Assembly (NCBI GenBank): GCA_028564705.1
Contig: JAPXFQ010002662.1
Coordinates: 744,001-808,000 of the forward strand
Direction: 5' to 3'
Origin: Apricaphanius iberus
Lineage: Eukaryota > Chordata > Actinopteri > Cyprinodontiformes > Aphaniidae
Length of the DNA: 64,000 nt
Part shown: piece by piece, positions 1 through 10,940 of the stretch
Layout of the letters: every line of letters begins with the position of its first letter
Position numbering within the stretch: the first letter of the stretch is position 1
The notes under the pieces: generated by a model
Told to the model about the DNA's origin: nothing
Databases searched by the model: none
The model's input: only the letters and a program-made list of their open reading frames with translations
Program-made: the position numbers and the translations under genes

Positions 1-52
1 GAGCACCGACAGCGCAGCCCCCACGATAAACACACAGGCACACACAATCCCA
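1..52 (-). CDS. Possible partial exon of a membrane protein
   Basis: On the minus strand a good splice acceptor (pyrimidine run ending ttctgtag at 60-53) is followed by an open frame that runs off the left edge. If the first base completes a split codon, the exon reads GIVCACVFIVGAALSVL, which looks like a transmembrane segment. Only 17 residues are visible, so the protein cannot be named. The frame is chosen only because it is open and hydrophobic; chance is a real alternative. The gene body would lie to the left of this window. Confidence 0.3.
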
Positions 53-635
53 CTACAGAACAAAAAGACTCCCATCAAGGAAGATGTAATATTTCAGACG
101 AGTTAGTGATTCAAAAACAAGGACATGTAATGCAGATTTAGTAAAAAGTAATCATAAATAGGAAAAATATCCTCCAATATGCCAGAATCAGTTTTCAAGC
201 TAGCGAATAGTGCTTCCTTTCTAAAGGATATGTTAAGCTGTGTATGTTCTTAGCATAAGCTGATTTAATTTCAAATAAAAAATCTGTTACCCTTAAAAGT
301 ACGAAAACTGTGTCACTTCCTTTCTCGTTTTTAAAAGCCTTGATTATGCTATTTGACATTATATAAAAACAACAATTAGCTCATTTCCTGTTTAATAGAG
401 TCTGAGATTTCGACTTTGTCAGTGTTGACAGTCAAAGGTTTCAAGGAATGAGCCAACAATCCATCAGAACGAGCCAACAATCCAGCAGGATGGATCATAA
501 AGTTACAGTTCAGAGATTGTATGAATGAACATTATCAACAATAAACATAATGTGAAAAATTTTCACCTTACTTATTCTGATTTTCATTACCTTGGAAAGA
601 CCACTACAGATATATCTGCTCCTTTATTAAAAGTC

Positions 636-677
<42 letters not shown>
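636..677. repeat. (AAT)14 microsatellite
   Basis: An uninterrupted AAT tract of 42 bases. It makes an artificial poly-Asn or poly-Ile frame depending on the strand; neither is a gene. Confidence 0.95.
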
Positions 678-1044
678 CGTTATGCAGGAAATCATGTCAA
701 AAGGTATGCAGCAAGCCTCCTGTGTCTGTCTATTATTTATATATATATATAATTCTTGCTTTAAAGTTAATATTTTACTATGAATTATTTTTCTCAAAAA
801 TCTTGGTACCAAGCAGACCGTTGTTTCTTAGCCTAACTTAAAGATGTTTTAGGAAAATAAACAAACAGTAGTTTATCAAACTTTCAGCTTTACCTATTGG
901 ACATAGAAATTGATTATTATAAACCTACAAAAAATAGCAGTAAAGTATTGGTCCTGGTAGCTTTGGCAAATACTGAGAAACTGGATTTGGTACAAAATCA
1001 CATGACAGGTTACAATGGAGTCAAGCAATGACAAAAAAAGCAGG

Positions 1045-1046
<2 letters not shown>

Positions 1047-1075
<29 letters not shown>
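1047..1075. repeat. (TAA)n microsatellite
   Basis: About nine and a half perfect TAA units. Imperfect AAT-like sequence recurs at 1184-1206, so the area has repeatedly gained this motif. Confidence 0.93.
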
Positions 1076-2902
1076 GCCACAAATAACCAAGAGTTTAAAT
1101 CTGATCACTTCTGCAGCAACAAAAGTATAAAATCACTCACATATGGATGTTGACTACTGTCATTTTTTTGTTATTTATAATCATAGTAATAATAATATTA
1201 ATAATAAAGTTAGCTCATAAACTAAATTGTGGCTTTGATTACTGACTTTATTTATGTCCCTCCCATTGTTTGAGTTTAAAAAACTTGTCCTGATTTCCAT
1301 TGTCTTGTTTTCAGCACCTTGGACAGAGTCTGTCTGTTTTAAACAGGTTTTGCCATTCATTTTCTGCTCAATGTTTAATAATGATATACAAATATGCTTA
1401 CGTTCATTCAGGAAATAATTTTAAACAGTATCTCACAGTTTCCCTGTGTCAGTGTGCACGGTTTTATAGAAAAAAATGATAGGCAGGTTTGGCGATAAAT
1501 TACGGCAATGAATATATGTTGGGTAATTTAATTACGTTTATTTGGTTTGTTTGTTTTTTTGTTCGACTTTGACATGTATTTATACATGATTCAGATGTTG
1601 CATTTTTCACAACCGGCAGAATTCTTTCAGGAGATTTTTGTTCTGATGTGTTTGACAGCCCCATCTACAAGACTTCCATAAACGACATGCTCGTCCTGTG
1701 TGGTTTTTCTTGTTGTTCAGGACATTTTAAGCTGACATTATGCCACATTTGTTGATGTCACATTTGAACCACATGGGATTTTTGATTTGTCTGCTTGTGT
1801 CTAAATGTCACTCTGCTGTTAATGTTTCTGTAAGCAGTTCCTTAAAATTTCACACCGTTTTTTTTCCTTCTTCTTTTTTTTTGCGTAAATTGGATTCATC
1901 TTGGCTGTCACTGATGGAGAAATTAAAGGTTTGGACAACACATCTATTCATGTATCTGTTCCAGTCAGCAGCAATCATGGCAATTTTTGTGTATTTCTGT
2001 TTGTGTGGGGGGTTTTTTCACACCACTTCTGTACGGCTTCTCAGCTCAAGGCTAGATGTTGAATAGAGATCACAGAGCACCCCCCCCACACCCTCCCACC
2101 CCCGACCTCGTCTGCAAGGCTGCTTCAGTCACTAATGTCTCTTGAATATAATTCCTTATCAGCAGCAGGAATATGGAAACATTGTTTGGATTTAATTGCA
2201 AGGGAGATTTGATTTCATGATATCCTTGTAGTTCTGCAAAACAACCATTCACTTACAATAGTAAAGCTTCTAAAAGCTTTAGTAATACAATTATTAAAGC
2301 CCTTGTTGATAAATGTAATTGGGAAAGTTGCAAGTTTTCATCATTGTGAACAATGTACAAATATATTTTAACTGCTGTTCTGAAACATGCAAACCTCTAT
2401 TTGTTAGACATTTATTGAAATAACAGAAGGTTGATGATATTCCAATCTGATTTTCAAACATATAAAAGCCTTTCGTATTCTTCATGCTGATAACAATGTG
2501 TTATATAATACACTATAAATGAGTACTATTCACTTTTTGGAGAAAATTATGCGCAAGCACTTAATCTTAAATGTTGAAATTATATACTGTGTAGTAAATT
2601 GCATTTTAGGATTTAAATTGCACTCAATGGGGATGACCATGACTCACATTTCCCCCAATTCTCCCAAAATTAGCTATAAATCCTTATGGTTCTTGCAACT
2701 ATACCAACCAGCAGTTGAAAAAATATGCCCATCTGACAATATTTCTGTCAATTTCATCATTCAAGCTCCAAAATCCTCTGCTGCTCATGGCCCAAATTTA
2801 GAATCTCTTCATGTTTTCACAAAACACCTGAAAGCCAAATGTTATGCATTTTATTTTAAATGTTCTGCTTATTTCTATACTTCGTGTAACATAACTGATT
2901 GA

Positions 2903-3750
2903 CACTGTACTGTGAAAAAGTTTTTTAAAGCTTTCAAAAGAAAAATCTTAATCAAATCAATATTTGATGTTACAACATTTTACCTTCAAATCACCAACAA
3001 TTCTTATAGGTAGGCCTACACTTGCACAAAGTTGGGTATTTTTTAGGATTATAGTCCAAACAAGTCTTAATGATCATCATTGTAGGTTGAAACAGTCATT
3101 ACCTGAAAAAGAAACAGCTGTGTAGGACACTTAAAACTTAAAACTGGGTGAGGAGCCGCCAAACTCCACCACCAGGGGGAAGTTGTAGAAGATAGTTTCA
3201 TGTTATGGCAACACTGAGCACAGCAACCAGACACAAGGTAGTTATACTGCATCACCAAGGTCTCTCCAAGACAAACCAGACTGGGATTTCTAGACGATCT
3301 GTTCAAGCACTTTTCAAGAAGCACAAAGAAACGGCAATTTTGAGGATCATAGAAGCAGTGGTCTGCCAAGGAAACTTAGTGCAGTAGATGAAAGATGCAT
3401 CAAACCCAGGTGGACCCATATACTGTCTGGAGAAGTCTAAGCAGAAGTGGTCTTCATGGAAGAGTTGCAGCCAAAAAGCCAAACCTCCAATGTGGAAACA
3501 AGGCCAAGGGACACAAGAATGTACAAAAACGTAGGAAATGGGGTGGAGAAAAAAATGACAGCAGGTGCTCTGGACCGATGAATTAAAATGTGAAATATTT
3601 GGCTGTAACAGAAGACAGTTAGTTCATCGAAGGGCTGAAGAGCAGTACAATGAATGTCTGCAGGCAACACGGAAGCATGGTGGAGTTTCCTTGAACGTTT
3701 GGGTCTGCATTTCTGCAAATGGATTGGAGGATTCAGGATTAACGGTGGAG
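2903..3750 (+). mobile_element. Degenerate Tc1-like transposon, 3' truncated
   Basis: A Tc1/mariner-superfamily relic. The 5' end begins with a Tc1-type terminus (cactgtactgtg) at 2903. A transposase frame starts near 3205 (ATLSTATRHKVV, then SRRSVQALFKKHKE: the paired-like helix-turn-helix part). A later fragment has VLWTDELKCEIFGCNRRQ and KHGGVSLNVWVCISANG (from about 3565), the region around the first catalytic aspartate (WTDE). The frame is broken by stops and shifts, and the segment between HTH and WTDE is shortened. The element stops at about 3750, where a MITE-like inverted repeat starts, so the C-terminal catalytic residues and right terminus are missing. It cannot encode active transposase. 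Confidence 0.85.
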
Positions 3751-3870
3751 GCAGTCTGTTTGCTGAAGCTTATCATAAACCAATGAAGGTGAATGGGAAC
3801 TATTAGCATGTTAGCAGTTCGATTTTAATTAAATTGGTTTATGCTAAGCTAAAGCAAACAGACTGCTGCC
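3748..3870. mobile_element. MITE-like inverted repeat
   Basis: Two arms of about 35 bases face each other around a ~50-base centre. The left arm begins gcagtctgtttgct at 3751 and ends cataaaccaat; the right arm (about 3832-3870) is its reverse complement with a few differences. The same core, gcagtctgtttgctt, occurs at 14167. This fits a short non-autonomous DNA element or the end of one. It sits exactly at the broken end of the Tc1 relic. Confidence 0.65.
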
Positions 3871-4717
3871 AAATAATAAGAATAACTGGGCTAATTACAA
3901 AATGCTTTTTTTCTTACTTATCTAATTCTGGGGAATATCAAAAACAAAACTTTATTCATTAATGCTGTACTTGTGGGGTTAGGTGATACATTCCTCTGTG
4001 GTTATTTTGTAGTATTTTTTTTCTTAAACAAGTTGAGATATTATTTTTTTAAACCAAGCTACATGTGTACATGGCCTAAGAGAGTTATTCACAGAAAGTT
4101 AGAATTAATTATTATTAACTAATAACATAACAGAATTTTAAAAATTTAACTGTCCCTCTAAGAAGCTAAATCTGCAATCTAAAAGAGCATGGTGCCACTT
4201 GTCATGTAGCCTAGTGCTTGTCAATGTCTAGCTGATCCCTAATATTTAACTGCACAGACAGGGGTGTTTTTTGCATCAAAAACAGAAAGGCGTACAGTCA
4301 GGCTTCAATAGAAAACAGTTATATTGCTTTTGTCCCCATGGAAAAGAGCTGGTTGAAGAATTGCACTGAAACAATGATTGACAGGTTACCTGAAGTTAGA
4401 GTTGACTTTGATTTGTTAAGAAATGTAAAACCAGGGGCCTGAAAGGGAAATAATGAAGACAAAAGAAAACAAGAACAATTAATATTATTCCTGCAACTGC
4501 AGGCTGTTCCTGATATTCATACAGTTATATAACCATTCATACATATTTTTGCCAACGACACCTGCTTGTTTTGTTAATTGTAGGTACCATAAAACTAAGC
4601 TTGTTTCTGCTGTTGATTATGAAATCATTGCTTTAGCACTTTTTCCTTTTCAGTGGCTTTTGTATATTTTCTCAGAAAGTCCAGACCTTTTGTCCCTCAC
4701 TTATTTGGGAAATGGTA
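3871..4717. other. Unassigned AT-rich stretch
   Basis: No gene, splice-framed exon or named repeat was recognised. T-rich and A-rich runs are frequent. The short ORF at 4549-4737 has no recognisable domain. Confidence 0.5.
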
Positions 4718-5010
4718 AAGGGCCTGTACTTGTATAGCACTTTTAGTACCAATGGAAAGCGCTTCATACTACCTTCAGTCATTCACCCATTCACGTACAA
4801 ATTCACACAATGGTGATGGCAAGCTATATTGTAGCCACAGCTGCCCTGGGGCGCACTGACAGAGGTGAGGCTGCCGGACACTGGCACCAGCGGGTCCTCT
4901 GACCACTACCTGTAGGTAACTAATGAAGTGTCTTGCCCAAGGACACAACGACCGAGACAGTTAGAGCTGGGGCTCAAACTGGCAATCCCCCGATTACAAG
5001 GCTGACTCAA
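4718..5010 (-). mobile_element. tRNA-derived SINE copy (reverse orientation)
   Basis: Read on the minus strand this matches the SINE at 12895-13235: a degraded tRNA-like head, the conserved middle (seen here as agtgtcttgcccaaggaca near 4928), then a region rich in cccag/gtggcta and a tail near 4720-4760 with the agcgctt motif. Divergence is considerable, so it is an old insertion. The exact SINE family name was not determined. Confidence 0.75.
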
Positions 5011-5735
5011 GGAAACATTGAAAACAGTAGCACATCAGTCTTTATAGTAATTTCACCATTATGTGGCACAGAGTTTTTTTTTCAGCTGCTGAAGTTCATT
5101 GGGTAGCTACTATTCTTTTCTAGTAATAAAGATATTTGTCTCCAAGTATCAGTTACACAGTCAAAAATTAATAGCACATTTTTTGGTTATTTACCCTATC
5201 AATGGTAGAAAAACCGGGTTTATTTTTTTCAAATCAAATTTGCATCCACGTAAACTATTTATTAATAACTGAAAGTTTCAAGCTAATTATTTGGTTAGCA
5301 AGCTATTTAGTATGAACCTAAATATTTAGCTAATGTGTAAAGTAACTTACTGAGAAGTGGAATTTGACAATCGAAATAGAACCTGGGTCCTTAATATAAA
5401 CACTAATGCTGCTAATGCAGTCACTGTTGCTTTAAATTTAAAGGTAAATGTCTGTATTGACATTAAAAGAGCTCGTCCGGTGTTTTAAGCTGAAATGTTG
5501 ATCATGTCAAATGACAATAAATAATGATAAAAACTCAACATTCAGTCTATAATAATACAATACGTCACGCCAACAGTTTAGTGTATAAAGGTTTGCAGGA
5601 CCAAGAAGGGTTTAATTTTCGTCGCCAACTTCCACTTATTGGCAAGTAGATTTGCATATTGGCAAAATATTTAGCTCTGACCTGAAAGTTTAGTTTAAAG
5701 AGCAACCCATCCCACAACCAGAGTCTTGCTCTACC

Positions 5736-6627
5736 TAGGGGTGTGGAAAGCAGCCGGTATATATCTATATTTGTATTTGTTGGGGGGCGGGGGGATTTGT
5801 ATTTGTATTCAAATAAATTTCTAAAAAGGCATAAAAATCTTTTTTTTTTGCAATATTATTATTGTCAACATCATCGAGACCAAAATACCAACTTATGTAA
5901 TGTTAAAATATCATAATAATGCAAATAAACCCTCTAAAATGCAACAATTAAACCATTATTTAACATTGTAATGTCCAGAACCAGAACTTTTAAATAAATA
6001 ATACAAGCAAAAAACAATGGAAAAAAGTAGAAAATAAAAAAGGACTCTCAGTGTCTGTTAGAAAATGTTGCACCAAACGAATAATAATCATAGAATAATA
6101 ATAAATTTCTTAACCTTCCTTTCTTTCCTTACCTTATCATGTAACACTACAAATCCCGTTTAGAGGTTACGGTAACAACGTAAACACTTTCATATGAGCA
6201 GATGTCTTAACAGACCACTTTGGCTCCGTCAACTTTTCAAGCTTTTCAAGCTTCAAAGCTCATAACGCTAGCAACACAGAAGTTCAGCTAGTTGAACTTT
6301 TGACCGTCTTAACACTCTTGACACACCATGGCAACCAATCAGAGCGTCTCACTGTAGTGATGTTGCCCTACGTCGACGCTGCCTAGCCAACCACGATCGG
6401 CTAGCGTTTAAAGCATCCAGCAGAGAAAGGCCCGCCTTTGAGCTTTGCAAGCTTAACTAAAAAATGTATCTGCTGTGTATATGCGTCATCTAGCATGTTT
6501 GGAGGCGAGAGAGGGGGAAAACTAATACACGCATACACATGGCGATATCTTGAGGCCGGAAAAATGATTGTGTTCATTTTCATCCATCTTGTGATTAATT
6601 GATATATTGATTATCGTCCCAGACCTA
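5736..6627. mobile_element. Possible hAT-like non-autonomous element
   Basis: The left end at about 5736 reads ctaggggtgtgg and the right end near 6627, on the reverse strand, reads ctaggtctgggacgataat. Both resemble the ctagggctgggcgat-type ends common in fish hAT elements. The interior is AT-rich at first and then contains one copy of a GC-richer repeat (listed separately), suggesting nesting. No transposase frame remains. The pairing of the two ends is an inference. Confidence 0.4.
6190..6490 (+). repeat. Copy A of a dispersed GC-richer repeat
   Basis: This segment is clearly homologous to 7240-7570 and 48700-49110. Shared landmarks are aagcttcaaagc, gaacttttgaccgtcttaac, a ggcaaccaatcagagcgtc block at 6330, then agagaaaggcccgcc and atctgctgtgtat. 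No coding frame is conserved among the copies, so it is a non-autonomous element. In the third copy a ggtgcgttccc end is seen, which suggests the Harbinger superfamily. Confidence 0.75.
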
Positions 6628-7200
6628 GCTGTGAGGATGAATTGTTGCTTGTGGAGGGATTCTCAGAACATAGTTGTGATAATATTGGTGTTGGTGGAAG
6701 GACTGGTGCTTGTGTGTGTGTGCGGGAAGCGATGCTTTAGGTGCATGTGATTATGCATAGCAGATGTTGACAAATGTTTGTTAACTCTGCTTCTGCTGAT
6801 TTTACTTTTGCTCATACATGTAGTCATCACTCAGGTTTTATCTGCAGCACTGATTGTGAAATGCGCTCCGCACAGAAGTTTGAGCATTTCTAATCATGTT
6901 GTTAACAAACAAACAAACCCTGGCGAAAACATAACCTCCTTCCTGGAAGTAATTAATAAATAACATAGACACAAATATGACCTTAATTTATTTTAATTAT
7001 TTATTATTTTTTTATAACCATTTTTTAACGTGGTTATATTTATTCAGCAGAATAGAGTCAGACTTTAAAATATTTTTTTAATTAATAATATATGATTTCT
7101 CTGTTCCTCTTAGCCCTTCTTCAAAATAGGAGGGCCAATAAAAAATACCATAAGAATGTCATTCACACCACCGCCGTAAAGAGCAGCAAGATTAATTGTA
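6628..7200. other. Unassigned stretch
   Basis: AT-rich, with a short TG run near 6712-6722 and T-rich blocks at 6990-7080. A leucine-rich short ORF (6778-6963) has no splice context or recognisable domain. No repeat family was recognised. Confidence 0.45.
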
Positions 7201-7204
7201 AAGT

Positions 7205-7577
7205 CTATTGTTAAGACCCACACAGGGGCGTCAGAGTCTCTGGGCCGCTTGGTGTGCTTTGGCTGTGTCCGTTTTTAAAAACTTTCCCTACATTTTAAGC
7301 TTCAAAGTAAGAAAAGCCGGCAAAGCATAAGCTGAGCTATGTGAACTTTCAGCTGCACCGCCTGAGCGTCAACCAATAAGAGCGTCTCTCTGTAGTGACA
7401 TTGCCTGAAGTTGATGTTGTCTAGCCAGTCATGATCTGCCATTGTTTAAAACATCCGGCAGAGAAAGACCCGCCCACCGCTTTGCAAGCTTCAGCCTGAA
7501 AAATGTATAGGCTTCAAACTAGTTACTTTGTGAGTCTTTTGTGACGCCGACAAAGCATATGATGTGAACACACCATA
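7205..7577 (+). repeat. Copy B of the dispersed GC-richer repeat
   Basis: Homologous to copies A and C, with the gtcaaccaataagagcgtc block at 7369 and agagaaagacccgcc near 7460. The right edge reads tgatgtgaacacaccata, the reverse complement of a ggtgtgttcaca terminus like that of many fish Harbinger elements. Compared with copy A it is somewhat shorter in the middle. No ORF is conserved. Confidence 0.75.
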
Positions 7578-8224
7578 AGATTAAACTTCTCCAATTGTTT
7601 TAAGGAATTTATTCATTTAACAAAAGTCCTGACAAATGCTGGGACCACAAAAGGACACAAAAAAAGCCATAGTGAGTATATGATGATGCAAACTATACTG
7701 AGAAAGATGGTGCAAGCTATTTTTCTCTAAGGATCTTACCCAGTTTTCCACCCTTTGATACCAATCCCCAGGCTGAAACCAAAAGCATACAGTATGAGTG
7801 CAGCAGCTGTTGGACTGCAAGGCCACCAGGTCTATCTGATAATTGACTGTCAAATAAACGGCTGTTCCTCTCCGACACCCGCGCCAATCTGTCTTCACTT
7901 ATAAAGGGCTCAAGCCCAGGTCTTCGCCCCTTGTCTTTACACCTCTCTCTCTCTCTCTCTCTCCCCTATGCCATTCATCCATCCACTGCTCATCCCCCTC
8001 CCACTGTCCTCTACACCCAATTATCTATCCATCTATCTATTTATTGGCCCTGACCATTTATCCCTCTCCCTCCTTTCACTCTATTCCATCAACACCACTT
8101 CTCTTGACGTGCTAACAGCTGTTTGACAGTAATGGCTCTAAAAGCAGAACAGGATGCCAGGCAGTGTGTGTGACTCTGTTCGTGTGGATCATAACTACAA
8201 GACCTTGGATCCTGAGGAGGCCTC
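7578..8224. other. Unassigned stretch with CT and ATCT tracts
   Basis: The stretch includes a perfect (CT)n run at 7943-7964 and a short imperfect (ATCT)n at about 8022-8040. The minus-strand ORF 7617-7898 has no recognisable domain or splice context. Nothing else is identified. Confidence 0.5.
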
Positions 8225-8225
8225 A

Positions 8226-8252
8226 ACACACACACACACACACACACACACA
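8226..8252. repeat. (CA)n microsatellite
   Basis: A perfect CA tract of about 13-14 units, typical of fish genomes. It produces His-Thr or Val-Cys artificial frames. Confidence 0.95.
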
Positions 8253-10570
8253 TTACTTTAAGAGAGTTGTACACTCACACAGACACCTTCCAATCAATAG
8301 TACGTATAGATCTTTTCAGGCACACAGCTGGTGTGTCATTAGGAGCAGAGATTAGAAAAAGATTCTCATAAAAGACATCTATGTTTTTCTAAAATAATAT
8401 TTCTTGGAAGAAGTGGTTAAGACCTCTAACTTTTATCAACCATGAAGAAAGAATGGATTTTACTTTTTTTCTATTAAACCATGTTGATGTTAGACTGTTT
8501 ATGGGGGTTTTCTACTTAATGTACAGTCCTGTGAAAAAAATATTTACTCCTTGCAAACACACAGACATTTTCAACTTGTCAGGTAAGACAGTACAAGCAA
8601 CTAAATCAATCAATCAAAAAAGATTCCCATGAGAGCATCATCTCAGACCTTGACAATACTCAATGCATCTCACTAAACGGGAGCTGACAGCACCACCGGT
8701 GCATGCTGGGGATTTCCTCCTGTTAAATAGATGGCTTGTGAGTCCGGAAAAATTGTTTCAGAGAGTATTTCATACTTCTTAACGCTTGAATTGGAGAAAT
8801 GTTCCCTTATTTTAGCTGAAGTGGAGCTTAATTGTAATGTCTATTGTGGCAGTGGAGCACTATTCAGCCTCCAGAACAACATCAAAGCCTCCATGAGAAG
8901 TCCAAGGGAAAAATACAAAACCTTATGGCAAAAATCTCTGCAGCAATCCCACTATTTGGTTACGAACAAGCAGGTGGCCGTTTCAGTTCCATTTGGACCA
9001 GGAGGAAGGCGTGTGGATTCAGCCTGCAGCAGGTGAACTTTTAGTATTTTAAGTGTAATTGTTTAATTTTCATACTGAATATTATTTAAATAATTAAGAA
9101 AATAACTTCAATTGAATATGTTATTCTTTTTTTAAATGTCTGGTAAAAATAGATTATGACAACAAAATGACAACAAAAATGTCTAGTGCAACCTCTGTAT
9201 CAACTAGTGGAGAACACATGGAATAGTGATTAACCTTCCCATAAATGACTGGCCTGTCTATTTACCCATGTTTTCTCACATCTTACCACTTCTTATCCTG
9301 TCCCCATTCCCTAAAGGGTAGATTTGTCTTACTTATAGTGATTTTGAATGGTCAAGCATCGGCATACTGTATATCTCAGAACTTTTACAGATGAAACACA
9401 GTTTGTTCTAGACATTTTATTGTCTGTCATTTAGACCGGCAGGGTTAAAAAAAATCCGGTCGCAATCTACTTTCATACGCAAATTTGAATGCTATTAGGG
9501 GGGTTGCCCATCTCCAGCAATCATCGGACAATTTACTACCTATTCAATAGTATCTGTTATGTATTATTCAATCAAACCAACCTGACCAGCGGACTACACA
9601 TTAAAGTGAAATTAAATGCTTGTGCTATTATTAGAATACCTGATGCGGTTCCTGCACGGCATGGAACAAAAATCTCACTTATCTTTTTCTTTTTTCCAAA
9701 GTCTAATAGTCGGATTGTTGCAGAAGCTACTGACATAAGGTTTTGGATTTTTTTCCCACGGACAGAATAGATTACTCCCATTGGTAATCTTGGCTAATGA
9801 GCTTCAGGCAGAATCCGCGTTTTGCCCCACGGGAGACTGGAGACTGCAATTACGTTATTTACTTCAAACCAAAAGTTTAACATGAGGAAACATTTCTCCC
9901 ATTGTAGCGACCATAAGTAGAAGACTCTCAGAACGGGCTGTTTCCTGATCTGTAAACTACTGGAGGAAAGCCTGGAAGCAACAGTTTACGCCGCACACTT
10001 GTCTTCGGTGCACATCGCGTTCTATGGCGCGCGTCTAATCGGGCGCACTGGGACGGATGGACTGGCGACCTGTCCAAGGTGCACCACGTCTCCTGAATAA
10101 CGACCTTTCAAGGAGAAGTGGGATACATAATGGGTGGAATTTATTTACCTGGACTCCATGCATATAGTTGGAAAAAAAATCTGCGCATCACGTAAAGGGG
10201 TCAGAGGTAGAGGTGAAAACTAATCTGTAAAAATGACGGACAACCTTCAGTCTTTTTCCGTCATTTTTCTTAAAAAAAACACCAAGTACGGAGAATATTC
10301 CATCAACGTGACCCCTGAATTGAAACCATATATTTACGTACACTAAAAAAAAAAAAAAAAAAATGTTCTTTACTGTCCGCCATCCAATGACATTTGTAAA
10401 CATTTCTAATTTAATATCATCTTCATTCCAAACATTTGTAAAAAGTAAACATTTTTTCTGTTTTAGATCAATAAATATTACCATATTTTTATAAATGTGA
10501 AATGTCAGAATAAAGACAGATAATTTGTTATGTATTGTTTTATTACTTTTATTTAAATCAAAAGGTGTTA
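8253..10570. other. Unassigned stretch with one odd ORF
   Basis: Mostly AT-rich unique-looking sequence. A 101-codon ORF at 8731-9036 begins with a fair Kozak context and contains 'tgcagcaggtgaac' near its end, a possible splice donor, but its translation has no domain I recognise. A Tc1-like terminus may start at 8524 (cagtcctgtgaaaaa). The 9490-10190 part is moderately GC-richer with no feature. A poly-A run lies at about 10346-10364. Confidence 0.4.
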
Positions 10571-10940
10571 CTAATTTCGGATTACCTTCTACAAGCTTTC
10601 TACAATAGTTTCCTGGAATCTTGGCCCACTTCTGCTGAATGCATATCTGTTTGTCCCCACCAGATCCTTGGGATCATGTGAGCAAGGCCTGCTGGTCATG
10701 TCCTGTACGCGGCTAAAAACTGAGGGTAAAAGAGCGTTTTCAACAATAGCGCAAGGACTCTGGAACTCTTTTCTCTTTAGTTGAGGTTTTTTAAAACACA
10801 CTTTAAAATGTATCTTTTTTAAATTGCTTATATTTAACTATCAGTTGTACTCATATGGAATGTTTATTCAATTGCTTCTCTGTACAGTCCTCAAACATCT
10901 TGAAAAGTGCTCTATAAAGACATGTTTATTTATTGTACAT
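10570..10940 (+). mobile_element. LINE 3' end fragment, with adjoining DNA-element scrap
   Basis: The part from about 10680 reads like the last coding codons and 3' UTR of an L2/CR1-type LINE: a 'GTLF' stretch corresponding to the common WNxLP motif, then runs ending in ttgaaaagtgctctataaaga, a typical LINE tail. The preceding 50 bases (ctacaagctttctacaatag at 10590) resemble a DNA-transposon subterminal sequence. Both pieces are short and decayed. Confidence 0.5.

Larger units (their letters stand above)
53..2902. other. Non-coding stretch with no recognised gene
   Basis: AT-rich sequence with no convincing exon. It holds two AAT-type microsatellites (listed separately), a short (AT)n run near 737-751, and an imperfect T-rich stretch near 1858-1884. 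The small ORFs here have low-complexity or unremarkable translations and no splice context. I see no recognisable repeat family until the Tc1-like end at about 2903. Confidence 0.5.

Noticed and set aside
525..752. 75-codon ORF with a poly-Asn stretch
   Set aside because: It is produced by translating the (AAT)n microsatellite; no domain or splice context.
7943..8040. CT and ATCT tracts as a possible promoter initiator region
   Set aside because: Simple repeats without an associated gene or start site.
8089..8355. Overlapping ORFs across the CA repeat
   Set aside because: His-Thr and Val-Cys runs are translations of (CA)n.
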